Assembly: GCF_000473165.1 (NCBI RefSeq)
Contig: NZ_AXBE01000011.1
Location: 1 to 64,000 of the forward strand
Source of the DNA: Leisingera aquimarina DSM 24565
GTDB lineage: Bacteria > Pseudomonadota > Alphaproteobacteria > Rhodobacterales > Rhodobacteraceae
Length of the DNA stretch: 64,000 bases
Direction: 5' to 3'
Below the pieces are notes generated by a model. It saw only the letters and a program-made list of their open reading frames with translations. It was not told where the DNA came from and searched no databases. Below are positions 17,708 to 27,393 of the stretch, piece after piece (position 1 is the stretch's first letter; each line of letters opens with the position of its first letter). The position numbers and the translations under genes are program-made.

Positions 17708-19158
17708 TAAGGCGCCTCCACACCGTTCATCGAGACATAGACCGTCTTGGTTTCGCTGTAGTGATTGATGGCACTTTTGGAGTTCTCCCGCCCTATACCC
17801 GACATTTTGGCACCGCCAAACGGTGCTTCGACCGGCGCCAAATTATAGGTATTGATATAGCAGGTGCCGGCTTCAAAACCTGCGGCCATGCGGTGCGCGC
17901 GGTTTAGGTCGCTGGTGAAAACACCTGCGGCAAGGCCGAATTCAGTTGCATTTGCACGTGACAGAGCCTCCTCCTCAGTATCGAAGTCCAGAACTGACAT
18001 GACCGGGCCGAAAATTTCCTCGCGGGCAATTGTCATACCATCGGTCACGTCGGCAAAGATCGTTGGTTCCAGAAAATATCCGGCACCCTCAAGCTTTTTG
18101 CCGCCGCAGATCAGCCGGGCGCCGTCAGCAATACCCATGTCGATATAGCCTTGTACGGTTTTCATTTGCGCCTCGGACACCATGGGTCCGAACGACACTT
18201 CGGGGTCCATGGGGTCCCCGATTTTGGCCATTGCCACCCGCGCGGCAAGACGTTCCAAGAACGCTTCCTTGATGCCGCGCTGCACGAACACACGGGTGCC
18301 ATTGGAGCAGACCTGACCGGAGGAATAGAAGTTTCCGAGGATCGCGCCGCTTACCGCGTTGTCCAGATCGGCGTCGTCGAAGACGACCATGGGTGACTTT
18401 CCGCCGAGCTCCATCGAGACATGCTTCATGTCCGCCGCGGCAGCCGCATAAACTTTCTTACCAGTCGGAACCGAGCCCGTGAGCGAGACTTTTGCAACCC
18501 GAGGATCGGTGACAAGCGCAGCACCTGCGTCGCCATAACCTTGGACGACATTAAATAGCCCTTTGGGCGCACCGGCTTCCATGAGAATTTCAGCCACCTT
18601 CAGAGCGGAAAGCGGGGTCGTTTCTGATGGCTTGAACACCATTGAATTTCCGCAGGCCAGCGCGGGCGCGGCCTTCCAGCAGGCGATTTGAGTGGGGTAG
18701 TTCCAGGCGCCGATGCCGACGCAGACCCCCAGCGCCTCGCGGATGGTGTAGACAAAGTCGCCACCGGCCAGGGGGATATGCTCTCCCGTCAGACTGCCTG
18801 CCAGGCCGCCGAAATACTCCAGCGCATCCGCACCCGAAGTTGCATCTGCAACGGTGGTTTCCTGAATGGGCTTGCCGGTGTCGTGGGTTTCGATCACCGA
18901 CAGATCATGATTTCTCTCCCGCATGATGTCCGCCGCCCGGCGAAGCACCCGGCCGCGTTCGGTGCCCGAAAGACGCGCCCATGCCTTCTGGGCCGCACGG
19001 GCCGCTTCAAGTGCTTGATCGATGACGGCGGGTGTTGCGGAATGAAGCCGCGCTATCACGTCGCCTGTCGCCGGATAAATCACGTCGATCTCGGCGCCTG
19101 CGGAATCTTCCACATAGACGCCGTTTACGAAATGGCTCGCGCGTGGCTGGAATTTCAT
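17704..19158 (-). CDS. betB: Betaine-aldehyde dehydrogenase
   Basis: NAD-dependent oxidation of betaine aldehyde to glycine betaine, second step of choline oxidation. In 484 residues the aldehyde dehydrogenase features are clear: NAD-binding [11 protein letters not shown], catalytic Glu in [13 protein letters not shown] and nucleophilic Cys in [17 protein letters not shown] (about residue 284), then [17 protein letters not shown] and [18 protein letters not shown] near the end. The last motif and the gene's position next to betA support BetB over other ALDHs. Start overlaps the cupin gene stop, end overlaps the 105-residue ORF. Confidence 0.92.
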   Translation of the reverse strand: MKFQPRASHFVNGVYVEDSAGAEIDVIYPATGDVIARLHSATPAVIDQALEAARAAQKAWARLSGTERGRVLRRAADIMRERNHDLSVIETHDTGKPIQETTVADATSGADALEYFGGLAGSLTGEHIPLAGGDFVYTIREALGVCVGIGAWNYPTQIACWKAAPALACGNSMVFKPSETTPLSALKVAEILMEAGAPKGLFNVVQGYGDAGAALVTDPRVAKVSLTGSVPTGKKVYAAAAADMKHVSMELGGKSPMVVFDDADLDNAVSGAILGNFYSSGQVCSNGTRVFVQRGIKEAFLERLAARVAMAKIGDPMDPEVSFGPMVSEAQMKTVQGYIDMGIADGARLICGGKKLEGAGYFLEPTIFADVTDGMTIAREEIFGPVMSVLDFDTEEEALSRANATEFGLAAGVFTSDLNRAHRMAAGFEAGTCYINTYNLAPVEAPFGGAKMSGIGRENSKSAINHYSETKTVYVSMNGVEAPY

Positions 19159-19466
19159 GGTGTCTCCTGTCCGTCGGAATGGGATTGATAGCTGTTTTGG
19201 ATGCCTGCCGGGATGGTCCAGTCGGCAGAGATTCCCTTCAGGATGGTTAGAACATCCCCCGGCTGCAGTTCGACCTCTGAGCCGTCGGAGAAGCTCAAAC
19301 TGGCCGCGCCTCTGTTCACATGCAGGGTCACGGTTTGATCGTAGGTGTGAAAGAAAACCGGCTCATTGCATTCCCATAAGTCCCAGCCTGGAAGCTGCGT
19401 CAGAACAGCATCGGTGGCGGAGCGGCGGGTGAAATGCGGACCTGTGGCATAGCGGGGATCGGTCAT
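19155..19466 (-). CDS. Small cupin-domain protein in the bet operon
   Basis: 103 residues with a single cupin-like beta-barrel: [22 protein letters not shown], then [19 protein letters not shown]. It begins 2 bases after the betA stop and ends in an ATGA overlap with betB, so it is made together with both enzymes. The metal-binding His set of catalytic cupins is incomplete here, so a binding or regulatory role is more likely than catalysis. This is inference. Confidence 0.7.
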   Translation of the reverse strand: MTDPRYATGPHFTRRSATDAVLTQLPGWDLWECNEPVFFHTYDQTVTLHVNRGAASLSFSDGSEVELQPGDVLTILKGISADWTIPAGIQNSYQSHSDGQETP

Positions 19467-19468
19467 AG

Positions 19469-21112
19469 TCAGATGGCCTTGTGATAGGGAACGGATTCAG
19501 GCTTGAGAGGCGTCTTTCCGAGAATTTTATCGGCGGCCTTTTCCGCGATCATGAAGACGCAGGCGTTGATATTGGCCGAAGGCATGGCCGGAATCACCGA
19601 GGCATCCACGATGCGCAGGCTTTCCAATCCGTGCAGGCGCAAGTCGAGGTCAACCACCGCGCGCGGGTCACCATCTGCTCCCATCCGCGCTGTGCCGCAG
19701 GGGTGATAGGCTGAGGAGGCGTCCCGGCGGATGAAGGCATCAAGCTCGGCATCGCTTTGGATGTCCGGCCCGGGCAGATCCTCTCGTTTGTGGAACGCCC
19801 GGAAGGCAGGTTGTGCCAGCACCTCGCGCCCGAGCTTCAGGCCTTCGCGCATCTCATACCGGTCCCGCTCGGTCGCCAGATAGTTCGGGTCAATCAGCGG
19901 CGCATCGTTTGGGTCGGCCGAGCGCAGGCGCAAAGTGCCGCGGCTCTCGGGCCGCATCGGACCTGCGCCAAGGCGGTATCCGTTCTTCGACGGGTTCGGG
20001 ATCCAGTTCTCACCGAAGAACACAGGGAAGAAATGAAACTGGATGTTGGGGTGCGTCACATCCGGCCCGGTGCGCAGAAACGCGCCAACGTTGCACTGGT
20101 TTATCGCGGCCACGCCACCCTTCCAGCCGAACCATTGCAGCCCGGCCCAGACCATCAGATGCGGTTTAAGATACTTGTTAAGAGACACAGGCTTATCGGT
20201 CTCGACTTGAATATGGGCCTCCAGGTGATCCTGCAGGTTCTCGCCCAGCATCGGTACGTCATGGCGTACATCGATCCCATGCTCGCGCAAATGCTGGGCG
20301 GGTCCGATCCCGGACAGCATCAGGATCTGCGGTGTGCCGAAGGTTCCTGCCGACATGATGACCTCGCGCCGCGCCGCCACAGTTGCGGCTTTGCGGCCCT
20401 GGGCAATCTCTACTCCGGTTGCCCGGCCGTTCTCCACAACCACGCGCAGAACCTTGACATCAGTGACAACATCGAGGTTCTTCCTTTTCGGCTGACTATG
20501 CAGGTAAGCACGTGCCGAACTGGAGCGATACCCCTTCTCCACCGTCATCTCGAACCGGCTGACCCCTTCCTGGCAATATCCGTTCACGTCTTCGGTCAGC
20601 GCATGTCCCGCCTGCTGGCCGGCGGCGAGGAAGGCCGCGTTCAGCGGGTTCAACTGGTCCTGCGTCTTCACGCCGACCATGCCGTCCGTGCCGCGATAGG
20701 TGTTTGCCTCGCCGTCGCGCCGCTCGAACCGTTTGAAATATGGAAGACAGTCGGCGAAGCTCCAGCCTTCACACCCCTCGGCTTCGGCCCAATTATCATA
20801 GTCGCGCGGATTGCCACGCAGGAAGGTCATGCCATTGATTGAGGAGGATCCGCCAAGAGTCTTGCCGCGCGGCTGGTCTATCTCACGCCCTCCCAGATGC
20901 GCCTGAGGGACAGTTCTGTACCAGTAGTTATACTTGCTGGTGGGCTTGAAGGCGGATCGCAGCCCGGCTGGCATTTGCAGAATCCAAGTCCGGTCATCGC
21001 CGCCTTGTTCTAGCAAACACACCGAAAAACGGCCATCTGCGCTGAGCCGGTGCGCTAGGACGCATCCTGCTGTTCCTGCTCCTACAATGACAAAATCGTA
21101 CTGCTTCCGCAT
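19469..21112 (-). CDS. betA: Choline dehydrogenase, GMC oxidoreductase
   Basis: FAD-linked oxidation of choline to betaine aldehyde at the membrane. The 547-residue protein starts with the ADP-binding motif [19 protein letters not shown], has the GMC signature [15 protein letters not shown], the second signature around [18 protein letters not shown], and the C-terminal [12 protein letters not shown] / [16 protein letters not shown] with the active-site His. Start at 21112 (AAGGG upstream) places the FAD motif at residue ~8, as in BetA; a longer frame to 21154 is not needed. First gene of the betA-cupin-betB operon, divergent from a LysR gene. Confidence 0.92.
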   Translation of the reverse strand: MRKQYDFVIVGAGTAGCVLAHRLSADGRFSVCLLEQGGDDRTWILQMPAGLRSAFKPTSKYNYWYRTVPQAHLGGREIDQPRGKTLGGSSSINGMTFLRGNPRDYDNWAEAEGCEGWSFADCLPYFKRFERRDGEANTYRGTDGMVGVKTQDQLNPLNAAFLAAGQQAGHALTEDVNGYCQEGVSRFEMTVEKGYRSSSARAYLHSQPKRKNLDVVTDVKVLRVVVENGRATGVEIAQGRKAATVAARREVIMSAGTFGTPQILMLSGIGPAQHLREHGIDVRHDVPMLGENLQDHLEAHIQVETDKPVSLNKYLKPHLMVWAGLQWFGWKGGVAAINQCNVGAFLRTGPDVTHPNIQFHFFPVFFGENWIPNPSKNGYRLGAGPMRPESRGTLRLRSADPNDAPLIDPNYLATERDRYEMREGLKLGREVLAQPAFRAFHKREDLPGPDIQSDAELDAFIRRDASSAYHPCGTARMGADGDPRAVVDLDLRLHGLESLRIVDASVIPAMPSANINACVFMIAEKAADKILGKTPLKPESVPYHKAI

Positions 21113-21228
21113 GTGTGGCCCTTCCGCCTCAGCCCTGTCCGGGATTGCTCTCACCGGTCACCAGTCTGGTCGATTCGACGGTTCGTAAAAACTGGACAAT
21201 TGCTTTGGTCAAAGCCAAACTTGAGGTT

Positions 21229-22122
21229 ATGAATTACTTCCGGCGCACACTTCCTTCCCTTGATGCTCTCGTTTACTTTGAAGCTGCGGCGCGGCATCTC
21301 AATTTCACCCATGCGGCGAAAGAATTGCATGTTACCCAAGTGGCCGTCAGCAAGCGTGTCAGAACCCTGGAGGAGGACCTGGGGATTTGCCTGTTTGAGC
21401 GCCGCGGGCGCGGTTTGGTGCTGACTGAGGCAGGCAAGATCTTTGCCGGGCGCGTCCACGCAGGCCTTTCCTTTCTTGAAGAAGGAATCAGCGTCGCGAG
21501 AGGCCGTGCAAATGACCGGCGGGAGATCATTCAGGTTGCGGCCAACGAGAACGTCAACTTTTTCTGGCTCGACCCGCGTGTGCGCGACTTCCAGATGAGG
21601 GGCAACAATGCCGTCGTTGCCGTGCTGTCGGCCAACAATGTTGCGGATGTGATCCGCTCGGATACGGATCTGGCGATCTTCTATGGGCAGGCGGCGCCCG
21701 AAGGCTGGCGCGCCAAACCCTTGTTTGATGAGATCATCGCTCCCGTTGCAGCGCCCTCCTATTGGCAGCAGTTGGATGCGGGTCTGATCCCTAACGCGAC
21801 GCTGCTCGACTATCACCGTGAGGCGCCGGACTGGGTCAACTGGCGGTCGCAGCGGCAGCAGCTAAAGGAAAGCTGGGGCTCTTCCGCCACGATCATGCAA
21901 TGTTCGTCGTACATCCAATCGGTTGGTCTGGCCCGTGCAGGCAATGGGATTGCTCTGGGCGTTCTTCCCCTGCTCGAGCGGGAGATCTCCGAGGGAGCCC
22001 TTCGGGTCCGGGGCGGCACAGGCTCTGCAACAGGCCACAAATACTTTCTGGCGACACCCGAGGGACAAGCCGTGCAATCAGCGACTAGTGAACTGATTGC
22101 GTTTCTTTCTGAAAGACCGTGA
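21229..22122 (+). CDS. LysR-family regulator (GcvA-like), divergent from betA
   Basis: N-terminal HTH (LPSLDALVYFEAAARHLNF ... THAAKELHVTQVAVSKRVRTLEEDLG, then LFERRGRGLVLTEAG) and an effector domain of normal length (297 residues). The ATG at 21229 puts the HTH where GcvA-type regulators have it. Longer frames into the betA promoter are possible but unlikely. It is back to back with betA, so it probably takes the role that BetI has in many bacteria. Confidence 0.85.
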   Translation: MNYFRRTLPSLDALVYFEAAARHLNFTHAAKELHVTQVAVSKRVRTLEEDLGICLFERRGRGLVLTEAGKIFAGRVHAGLSFLEEGISVARGRANDRREIIQVAANENVNFFWLDPRVRDFQMRGNNAVVAVLSANNVADVIRSDTDLAIFYGQAAPEGWRAKPLFDEIIAPVAAPSYWQQLDAGLIPNATLLDYHREAPDWVNWRSQRQQLKESWGSSATIMQCSSYIQSVGLARAGNGIALGVLPLLEREISEGALRVRGGTGSATGHKYFLATPEGQAVQSATSELIAFLSERP

Positions 22123-22610
22123 AACGCAGTCTGTAGTGATCGGCAACAAAACCGGCTCGACCAAAAAACATCGCGTTTCCCGGCCCGAACTAATTGCAAC
22201 TAACCGAGACATAAAACCCGGATGTACGCAAGAAGCCGTTCATTCGCCACGCGGCGGATTCACAAAGCGGGCTCTCATGGCATCTTCGCCGCGCAATGCC
22301 TGAAGGTCCGCTGCTGGAAACGGCCACTATTCTGTCGAACGGTCAAAAGGAGAACGCCCGTTTTTCTGGCCTCGTCGCGCCAGATAGCCCGAACCGTAAA
22401 TCAATACCAGCTTCGCCCCGGTCGCTTGGCTATCCTGCCTTCGATCTCTCGGGACTGGCTTGAGCCTCAGCAACGTGAGTCTGACGCGAATTATGATCTC
22501 AAATAATCTGAGCCAAAATCGGCGATGATCTCGCGGCCGAGCCCGGGCAATCTCAGTCCCTTACATTTGTGCGCCCGATTTAAGATCACCGCAGACGGAT
22601 TCCGCGCCGC
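22123..22610. other. Gene-free spacer between convergent genes
   Basis: About 490 bases between the ends of the LysR gene and the cyclase fusion. Base composition is less biased than in the genes and only short unsupported frames occur. I see no RNA gene, terminator or repeat I can defend. Confidence 0.5.
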
Positions 22611-23993
22611 TCAGCGATCAAAGGAAATCCAGACCTCCCCTTCGGCAACGTGCAGCGGAAAGAGCTGAAGCGGGCACTTGTTCTTCGAAATATCACCCAG
22701 GAACTCCATCCCCTCCGAGGTGCCGTCCTCTTTCAGAAGTTCGCACCAGCTGATCACCTCACCGGTGACCAGGTCGAAGCGGCTGTTGTGCCAGCGGCAG
22801 ATCACCTCGGTGCTCTCAGCGCGACTTTCGTCCGGGCGGAGTTTTTCCGGTGCGTTGAGGTGCTCGTGCCGGTTGAAGAACGGCAGATGCACATGCGGGC
22901 AGGCGTTGTTGAACGCGTAGAACTGACCGTTCCGGCGCAGCACCGCCACATCGTAATCGGCAAACTCAAAGATCCGGTGGCCACCGTCCTGCAGCGCATC
23001 GTCGGCCATCAGCCGAGACCAGTCGCGCCCCGCATAGCGCTTGGTTTCGCCGCCACCTTCCCCGGTAATCCTTGCGGCGGCTTTTGGCGTAAGCCGAGCG
23101 ATTTCATAAAGCGTCTGGCGCGTGGTGGTGCCCGGCAGCCGGACCCGGATGAAATCCGACATCTCCACGTCCTCCTTAACCCGTTCGAACAGGGCCTCGG
23201 TGACCAGAAAACGCGTGCCCGCCTCCTTGTTGGCCTGTTCGGCGCGGCTGGCCACATTGACCGGATCGCCGATGGCGGTCAGCCGCTCGTGCCCCGGGGC
23301 ACCAAGTGTACCTATCACCGCCTCGCCCCAATGCAGGCCGATGCGCACTTCAAAATCGATGTCGTACATCGTCTTGAAGAAGGGTTTCATCCGGTCGATC
23401 ACCGTCAGGCACTGCAGCCCCGCATTCACCGACCGCAGCGCAGCACTCCCGCCTTCGCTCAGGCCAAATAATGCCATCATCCCGTCGCCGATGAATTTGT
23501 CGATATAGCCGCCGTTGGCCTCGATCACCTCGCCAATCTGGGCAAAATAGCGGTTGAGCAGATACATCACATCATAGGGCATCAGCGCTTCGGAGAAGCC
23601 AGTGAAGCCCTGAATGTCGGAAAAGAAAACCGCAACCTCCTTCAACTCCCCGGCCTTGGTCGGCTGGCTGCGGTTGATCTGGCTAGTGAGTGCCATATCG
23701 GTGTCATCCAGTACCAGCCTGCGGAAGATCAGATCGCCCTCGGGGCGCATCTGGCAGGCCAACCGGATTCCGGATGCAAGGTCCAGCCTGGCCGCCATTT
23801 CCGCCTCCGCGCCGGTCCGTTCGGAGCAATTCTCCAGCCCTTCCAGCACCCACACCCGGCAGGTGGAGCATTTGGCGTGGCCGCCGCAGACATGTGTCAA
23901 TGGCAGCCCGGCCCTAATCGCCGCCTCCAGCAGGGTCTCCCCCGTTTCGCAGCTGAACGAAAAATCATCGGGTTGGGATCTGAGACTAGGCAT
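22611..23993 (-). CDS. [2Fe-2S] ferredoxin - class III adenylate cyclase - Rieske fusion protein
   Basis: Predicted redox-responsive cAMP-forming enzyme of 460 residues with three modules. Residues ~5-95: plant-type ferredoxin with Cys36, Cys42, Cys45 (VCGGHAKCSTCRVW) and Cys80 (LACQM). Residues ~115-300: class III cyclase with metal Asp126 (VFFSDIQGFTGFSE) and Asp170 (FIGDGMMALFG); Lys166 and Asp243 (AIGDPVNVASRAEQ) are the ATP-selecting pair, with Asn246 and Arg250 the transition-state residues. Residues ~320-460: Rieske domain with Cys365-x-His367 (CPHVHLPFF) and Cys399-x2-His402 (CRWHNSRFDL). No membrane segment. Start at 23993 chosen for GGGAGG 6 bases ahead; an upstream frame to 24059 lacks homology. 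It stands alone, without partner genes next to it. Confidence 0.9.
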   Translation of the reverse strand: MPSLRSQPDDFSFSCETGETLLEAAIRAGLPLTHVCGGHAKCSTCRVWVLEGLENCSERTGAEAEMAARLDLASGIRLACQMRPEGDLIFRRLVLDDTDMALTSQINRSQPTKAGELKEVAVFFSDIQGFTGFSEALMPYDVMYLLNRYFAQIGEVIEANGGYIDKFIGDGMMALFGLSEGGSAALRSVNAGLQCLTVIDRMKPFFKTMYDIDFEVRIGLHWGEAVIGTLGAPGHERLTAIGDPVNVASRAEQANKEAGTRFLVTEALFERVKEDVEMSDFIRVRLPGTTTRQTLYEIARLTPKAAARITGEGGGETKRYAGRDWSRLMADDALQDGGHRIFEFADYDVAVLRRNGQFYAFNNACPHVHLPFFNRHEHLNAPEKLRPDESRAESTEVICRWHNSRFDLVTGEVISWCELLKEDGTSEGMEFLGDISKNKCPLQLFPLHVAEGEVWISFDR

Positions 23994-24087
23994 CCGCCGC
24001 CTCCCTCTACGGTCCAGCTGTCTCGGAGAAAGTAGTGCAGCGGCGGCGAAGCGCAACAATACGAGAGATGCCTTTATCTGACTGCTT

Positions 24088-24192
24088 TCAGATCCCGGTC
24101 CGCACCAGAACTACGGTTTCCTCCAGCCGCTGCCCGTCTTCTGTCAGGACCACATCGCGTCCGGAGCGTTTGAACAGCCTCACTGTCGCCTT
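24088..24192 (-). pseudogene. LysR-family DNA-binding-domain remnant
   Basis: The minus strand between about 24192 and the TGA at 24088 reads VRLFKRSGRDVVLTEDGQRL and continues EETVVLVRTGI then stop. This is the wing segment that follows the HTH of LysR regulators (compare LFERRGRGLVLTEAG in the regulator at 21229). No HTH upstream and no effector domain remain. The rest of 23994-24424 has no gene. Confidence 0.5.
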
Positions 24193-24424
24193 GCGGCAGT
24201 ACAGCACCGAGAAACCAGCACCAGCCTGCCCCAGGCCAGTTGTGATCGGCCCAAGCCAGCCCAAACTTGCCGTTCAGTTATGGCGCGTCGCTTTGAATGC
24301 TGCATGTGCGAGGTTTTCCAGCCATTCCAACGAAAGCTGACCTTCAACGGGGCAGGAGCTCTTTTTCTGAAGGATCGGGAGAAAAGTATTGAGCTGAGTG
24401 CCGCTGCCATTGCACCGCTTACGG

Positions 24425-24616
24425 TCATTCCTTGCCGGTGATGTGTCCTTTCACCACATGGTTAAGGCCCAGATCTTTTATTTCCACCACGGCCTTTACT
24501 TCGAAAATTTTTCCCGCAGTATCCGCCTCGCGCATCGCTTCTTCGATCGCTTGTTGAGAAGTGACACCAACCTGCTTTAGGAACTTGCGCATGGACATCT
24601 TGAAGATGTCTGACAT
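24425..24616 (-). CDS. DUF6494-type small protein
   Basis: 63 residues: FKMSMRKFLKQVGVTSQQAIEEAMREA followed by a strand-rich C-terminus (FEVKAVVEIKDLGLNHVVKG). The SMRKFLKxVGVTSQ block is what I recognise as the DUF6494 family of small cytosolic proteins of unknown function. The whole protein is present and a GAAAGGGATCG-type Shine-Dalgarno precedes the ATG. It is isolated between a LysR remnant and the Nfu fusion gene. Confidence 0.72.
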   Translation of the reverse strand: MSDIFKMSMRKFLKQVGVTSQQAIEEAMREADTAGKIFEVKAVVEIKDLGLNHVVKGHITGKE

Positions 24617-24947
24617 ATTCGATCCCTTTCAAGTGTTCATTTTACCCGTCTTTCACATCCACATAGAGCTAAGCCGCTTAGTGGCTATGAAGCCTTCGCC
24701 CGCCCGCATTTAGCAGTGTCCCTACGGATGGTATAATTTCCGCAGGTAGCGAAGCTAGGACCGCGCGGGTCACCGCAGGCAGCCCAAACACGAAATTCGG
24801 ATCAGGCGTTGTGCCAGCTCCGCCGCGAGTGCGAAGTATATGGACCATCTTCCTGGCGGTGGTCCTCCAGCAGGCGGTGGCGCCCCTGGCTGACATTGCG
24901 TTTGCACTACTGTCAGCGATGCACAGCGAGGGCTCTAGGCCACATAG
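24617..24947. other. Gene-free spacer
   Basis: About 330 bases between the Nfu-fusion stop and the DUF6494 gene start. Minus-strand frames give a short uninterrupted stretch (NFVFGLPAVTRAVLASLPAE) but no start signal or recognisable family. The DUF6494 promoter should lie at its lower end. Confidence 0.45.
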
Positions 24948-26192
24948 TCAAGCTCGATGCTCCGTCAAGCGCTCGAGTTCCTGCCGATAAAAGCCCGCAT
25001 CGGATTGGCTGGGGTCGGGCCCCCGCCCCAAAGAGCGTGCGAGCTTGAAAAACCCTTCGCCGGGTTGGGACAGAGAGCCGCGACTGACGACGAGGGCGGC
25101 AATGAACGGCCGGTCGGCCGCGGCGTCTTCCCGCATCGTGGCCTCGAGCGCCGCTGTGACCTTGCGTATTGATCCAGGGGCGAACATCCACAAACGCCGC
25201 GCCAACTTTCCGTAGGTAATCGGCACGTCCTCAGCCGGCAGGTTCTCGAGGTAACGGCGCACCCTGTCCCGAAGCCTGCGATTGACATCCGCGGCCTGTG
25301 AAAGCGCGCCAGGCGGAGGAACCTCGAATGCCGAACCATCGGGCTGGAACTCCGCCGCCCATGCGCGGGATGCGCTGCGGACCGTGACCCGCATCTTTCC
25401 ACCGTCTCCGCCGAGTCCGTGTTCGGTCCGACTGACAATTTCGCCGCTTCGAAGACCAGCACGCAGCTGCTCCGGATCGAGTCCCAGCTTAGGAGCAAGG
25501 TAGTCGGGATCGACCATCAGCTGACCAGCCTCCAAGTAAAGGGCGCTTGCCGGAACCGGGCGGACCAGCGCCGGGCTAGGTCCCGGTGAACCGGCGTAGT
25601 ACGGGTTGGCACCTCCGGCATGGTCGGTCACGTCAACGATATCGCGGATTTCCGGAAACGCCGACCGGAGCAACGTCTCGATACCCCTGCGCAGCGTGGC
25701 GGATGAGGCCGCGCAGCCCTGGCATCCGCCTGACATGCGCAGATAAACAGAGCCATTTTCCACGCGCTCGGCGCTGACATGACCGCCGTGGCTGGCGATA
25801 GCGGGGTTGGCCTGGCGGTCGAGAAGTTCCGTCACCGCAGCCAATAGCGCGGTGTCGTCCCGCCCGGCAGAGGGCGCAGCAGGGGCAGCGCCCAGAGGTT
25901 CGTTGGTGCTTTCCAGAACCTGGCGGATCGCCGCCGCGATAGGGGCCTTGAGGGCCTGCCAATCGGATTCTGCCCGCCGGGTAACTGTGATGGCTTGGCC
26001 CGACACATGAATCCTTTCCACTCCATCGATGCCAAACAGTGCCCGCGCCAGTGGAGCCTTGTTATCGCCCGGCGCCTCGAACATCACGGGCCGGTCCGCC
26101 TGCAATGGTGCGTCGAGGATGAAGCGCATGGTCAGCGGGTCGTTCGCTGATGCCTGCGCGCGGATGCGGCGTTTCTTGGTGGTGTCAGACAT
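24948..26192 (-). CDS. Nfu-like iron-sulfur scaffold fused to DUF6522-like and unknown C-terminal domains
   Basis: 414 residues. Residues ~18-75 match the Nfu N-terminal domain (PLTMRFILDAPL ... ALFGIDGVERIHVSGQAITVTR). Residues ~115-195 are the NifU C-terminal scaffold with the cluster-binding Cys157-x2-Cys160 (MSGGCQGCAAS). Residues ~225-290 (LMVDPDYLAPKLGLDPEQLR ... GGKMRVTVRS) resemble DUF6522. Residues ~305-410 (VPITYGKLARRLW ... SIRKVTAALEATM ... FIAALVVSR) form a domain I do not recognise. It overlaps the upstream Mrp gene by 8 bases, so an Fe-S assembly/transfer role beside a P-loop carrier is likely. Confidence 0.8.
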   Translation of the reverse strand: MSDTTKKRRIRAQASANDPLTMRFILDAPLQADRPVMFEAPGDNKAPLARALFGIDGVERIHVSGQAITVTRRAESDWQALKAPIAAAIRQVLESTNEPLGAAPAAPSAGRDDTALLAAVTELLDRQANPAIASHGGHVSAERVENGSVYLRMSGGCQGCAASSATLRRGIETLLRSAFPEIRDIVDVTDHAGGANPYYAGSPGPSPALVRPVPASALYLEAGQLMVDPDYLAPKLGLDPEQLRAGLRSGEIVSRTEHGLGGDGGKMRVTVRSASRAWAAEFQPDGSAFEVPPPGALSQAADVNRRLRDRVRRYLENLPAEDVPITYGKLARRLWMFAPGSIRKVTAALEATMREDAAADRPFIAALVVSRGSLSQPGEGFFKLARSLGRGPDPSQSDAGFYRQELERLTEHRA

Positions 26193-27393
26193 CTTCCGCC
26201 TCCGTGCTTTCCAGTCCGCGCAACACCTCGAACGTATAGATGCCGGAGTTGTGACCGTCGCTAAACTCTACACCGATGGCGTAGTTGCCCACGCTCCAAA
26301 TCCGGGTGGCCGCAACCTCCAGCGGTACTGCGGCGGGTTCAAGCAGCGGTTTTCCGGTCGCCTCGTCGCGGCAAGCGGCACAGCGGCAGGACAGGCGCAG
26401 GTCGCGCGGCGAGGCGGTCTGCGTGGTGCCGTCCGGCCAACCGATCGCGAGACCGGCGTCGTCGTAGTCAAGCGATACCGGCCGGTCGGACGGGTTTTGC
26501 GAGGTGGGGTTGGCGGCGGAAGGCTTTCCCTCGCCCCTGGCAATATGCCAGTCGAACGGCACGGCCAGGCCGCCCGGCTGGTCCGCGCCGCCGGACAAAG
26601 CGGTGGCGATCCCGGCATAGGCCTGTGCGGCGAGGCTGTCCGGAGCGGATACGACCAGAGGCGTGCCGCCGTCACCGCTATCCACGATCGCCGGGTCAAG
26701 CGGAATGCTCCCTAGGAACGGCACATCTAAGGACGCGGCGATTTTCTGGCCGCCACCCTGACGGAAGATATGCGTCACCTCCCCGCAGGAAGGACAGGTG
26801 AAGCCGCTCATGTTCTCCACGATCCCGAGGATCGGGACATTGACCTGCTCCATCATGCGAAGCCCGCGGCGCGCGATCCTAAGGCTGACATCCTGAGGCG
26901 TGCTGACGACTACAGCACCGGTGAGGGGAAAGGCTTGCGCCAGAGTCAACTGTGTGTCGCCGGTTCCAGGCGGCAGGTCGAGAAACAGCATGTCCAGCTG
27001 CCCCCAGGCGACCTCAGTGACGAACATCTGCAGGTACTTCGTCACCATGGGGCCGCGGAGGATCGCCGGTTTGTCGTCTCCGGACAGCATCCCCATCGAA
27101 ATGACCTTCACGCCGTGCGCCTCTGCCGGGATCACCTTGCGATCCGGCGACATGACAGGGGGCGTATCGCCGGGGATGCCGAGCATCCCGGGTATGGAGG
27201 GGCCATAAAGGTCGGCGTCCACCAACCCGATCCGAAGGCCCTGCCGGGCCAGCGTTACGGCAAGATTGGCGGCTACGGTGGATTTGCCCACCCCGCCCTT
27301 GCCGCTGCTTACAGCGATCAGCCTTCCGAGGTGTGACAAAGGTCCGTCCGATTGCGGGCGGAACTTTGCATCTTGTTGGGTCACAGCGGTCAC
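26185..27393 (-). CDS. Mrp/ApbC-type P-loop Fe-S carrier ATPase with C-terminal DUF971 domain
   Basis: Cytosolic MinD-superfamily ATPase that carries Fe-S clusters to apoproteins. GTG start overlapping the upstream stop. Walker A is GKGGVGKST (residues 31-39), the switch region MLFLDLPPGTGDTQLT lies at ~135-150, and the bridging-cluster CxxC is Cys200-x2-Cys203 (GFTCPSCGEV). After a linker, residues ~300-395 form a DUF971 domain (GLAIGWPDGTTQTASPRDLR ... IWSVGNYAIGVEFSDGHNSG), which also holds a Cys cluster, CRCAAC. Mrp-DUF971 fusions are known. Here it is sandwiched between a Cys-rich MarR and an Nfu fusion. Confidence 0.88.
   Translation of the reverse strand: MTAVTQQDAKFRPQSDGPLSHLGRLIAVSSGKGGVGKSTVAANLAVTLARQGLRIGLVDADLYGPSIPGMLGIPGDTPPVMSPDRKVIPAEAHGVKVISMGMLSGDDKPAILRGPMVTKYLQMFVTEVAWGQLDMLFLDLPPGTGDTQLTLAQAFPLTGAVVVSTPQDVSLRIARRGLRMMEQVNVPILGIVENMSGFTCPSCGEVTHIFRQGGGQKIAASLDVPFLGSIPLDPAIVDSGDGGTPLVVSAPDSLAAQAYAGIATALSGGADQPGGLAVPFDWHIARGEGKPSAANPTSQNPSDRPVSLDYDDAGLAIGWPDGTTQTASPRDLRLSCRCAACRDEATGKPLLEPAAVPLEVAATRIWSVGNYAIGVEFSDGHNSGIYTFEVLRGLESTEAEDV

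Noticed and set aside
19757-20842. 361-residue plus-strand frame opposite betA
   Set aside because: Mirror of the choline dehydrogenase codons, no start signal, no recognisable motif.
22650-23471. 273-residue plus-strand frame opposite the cyclase fusion
   Set aside because: Antisense to confirmed cyclase and Rieske motifs; no Shine-Dalgarno.
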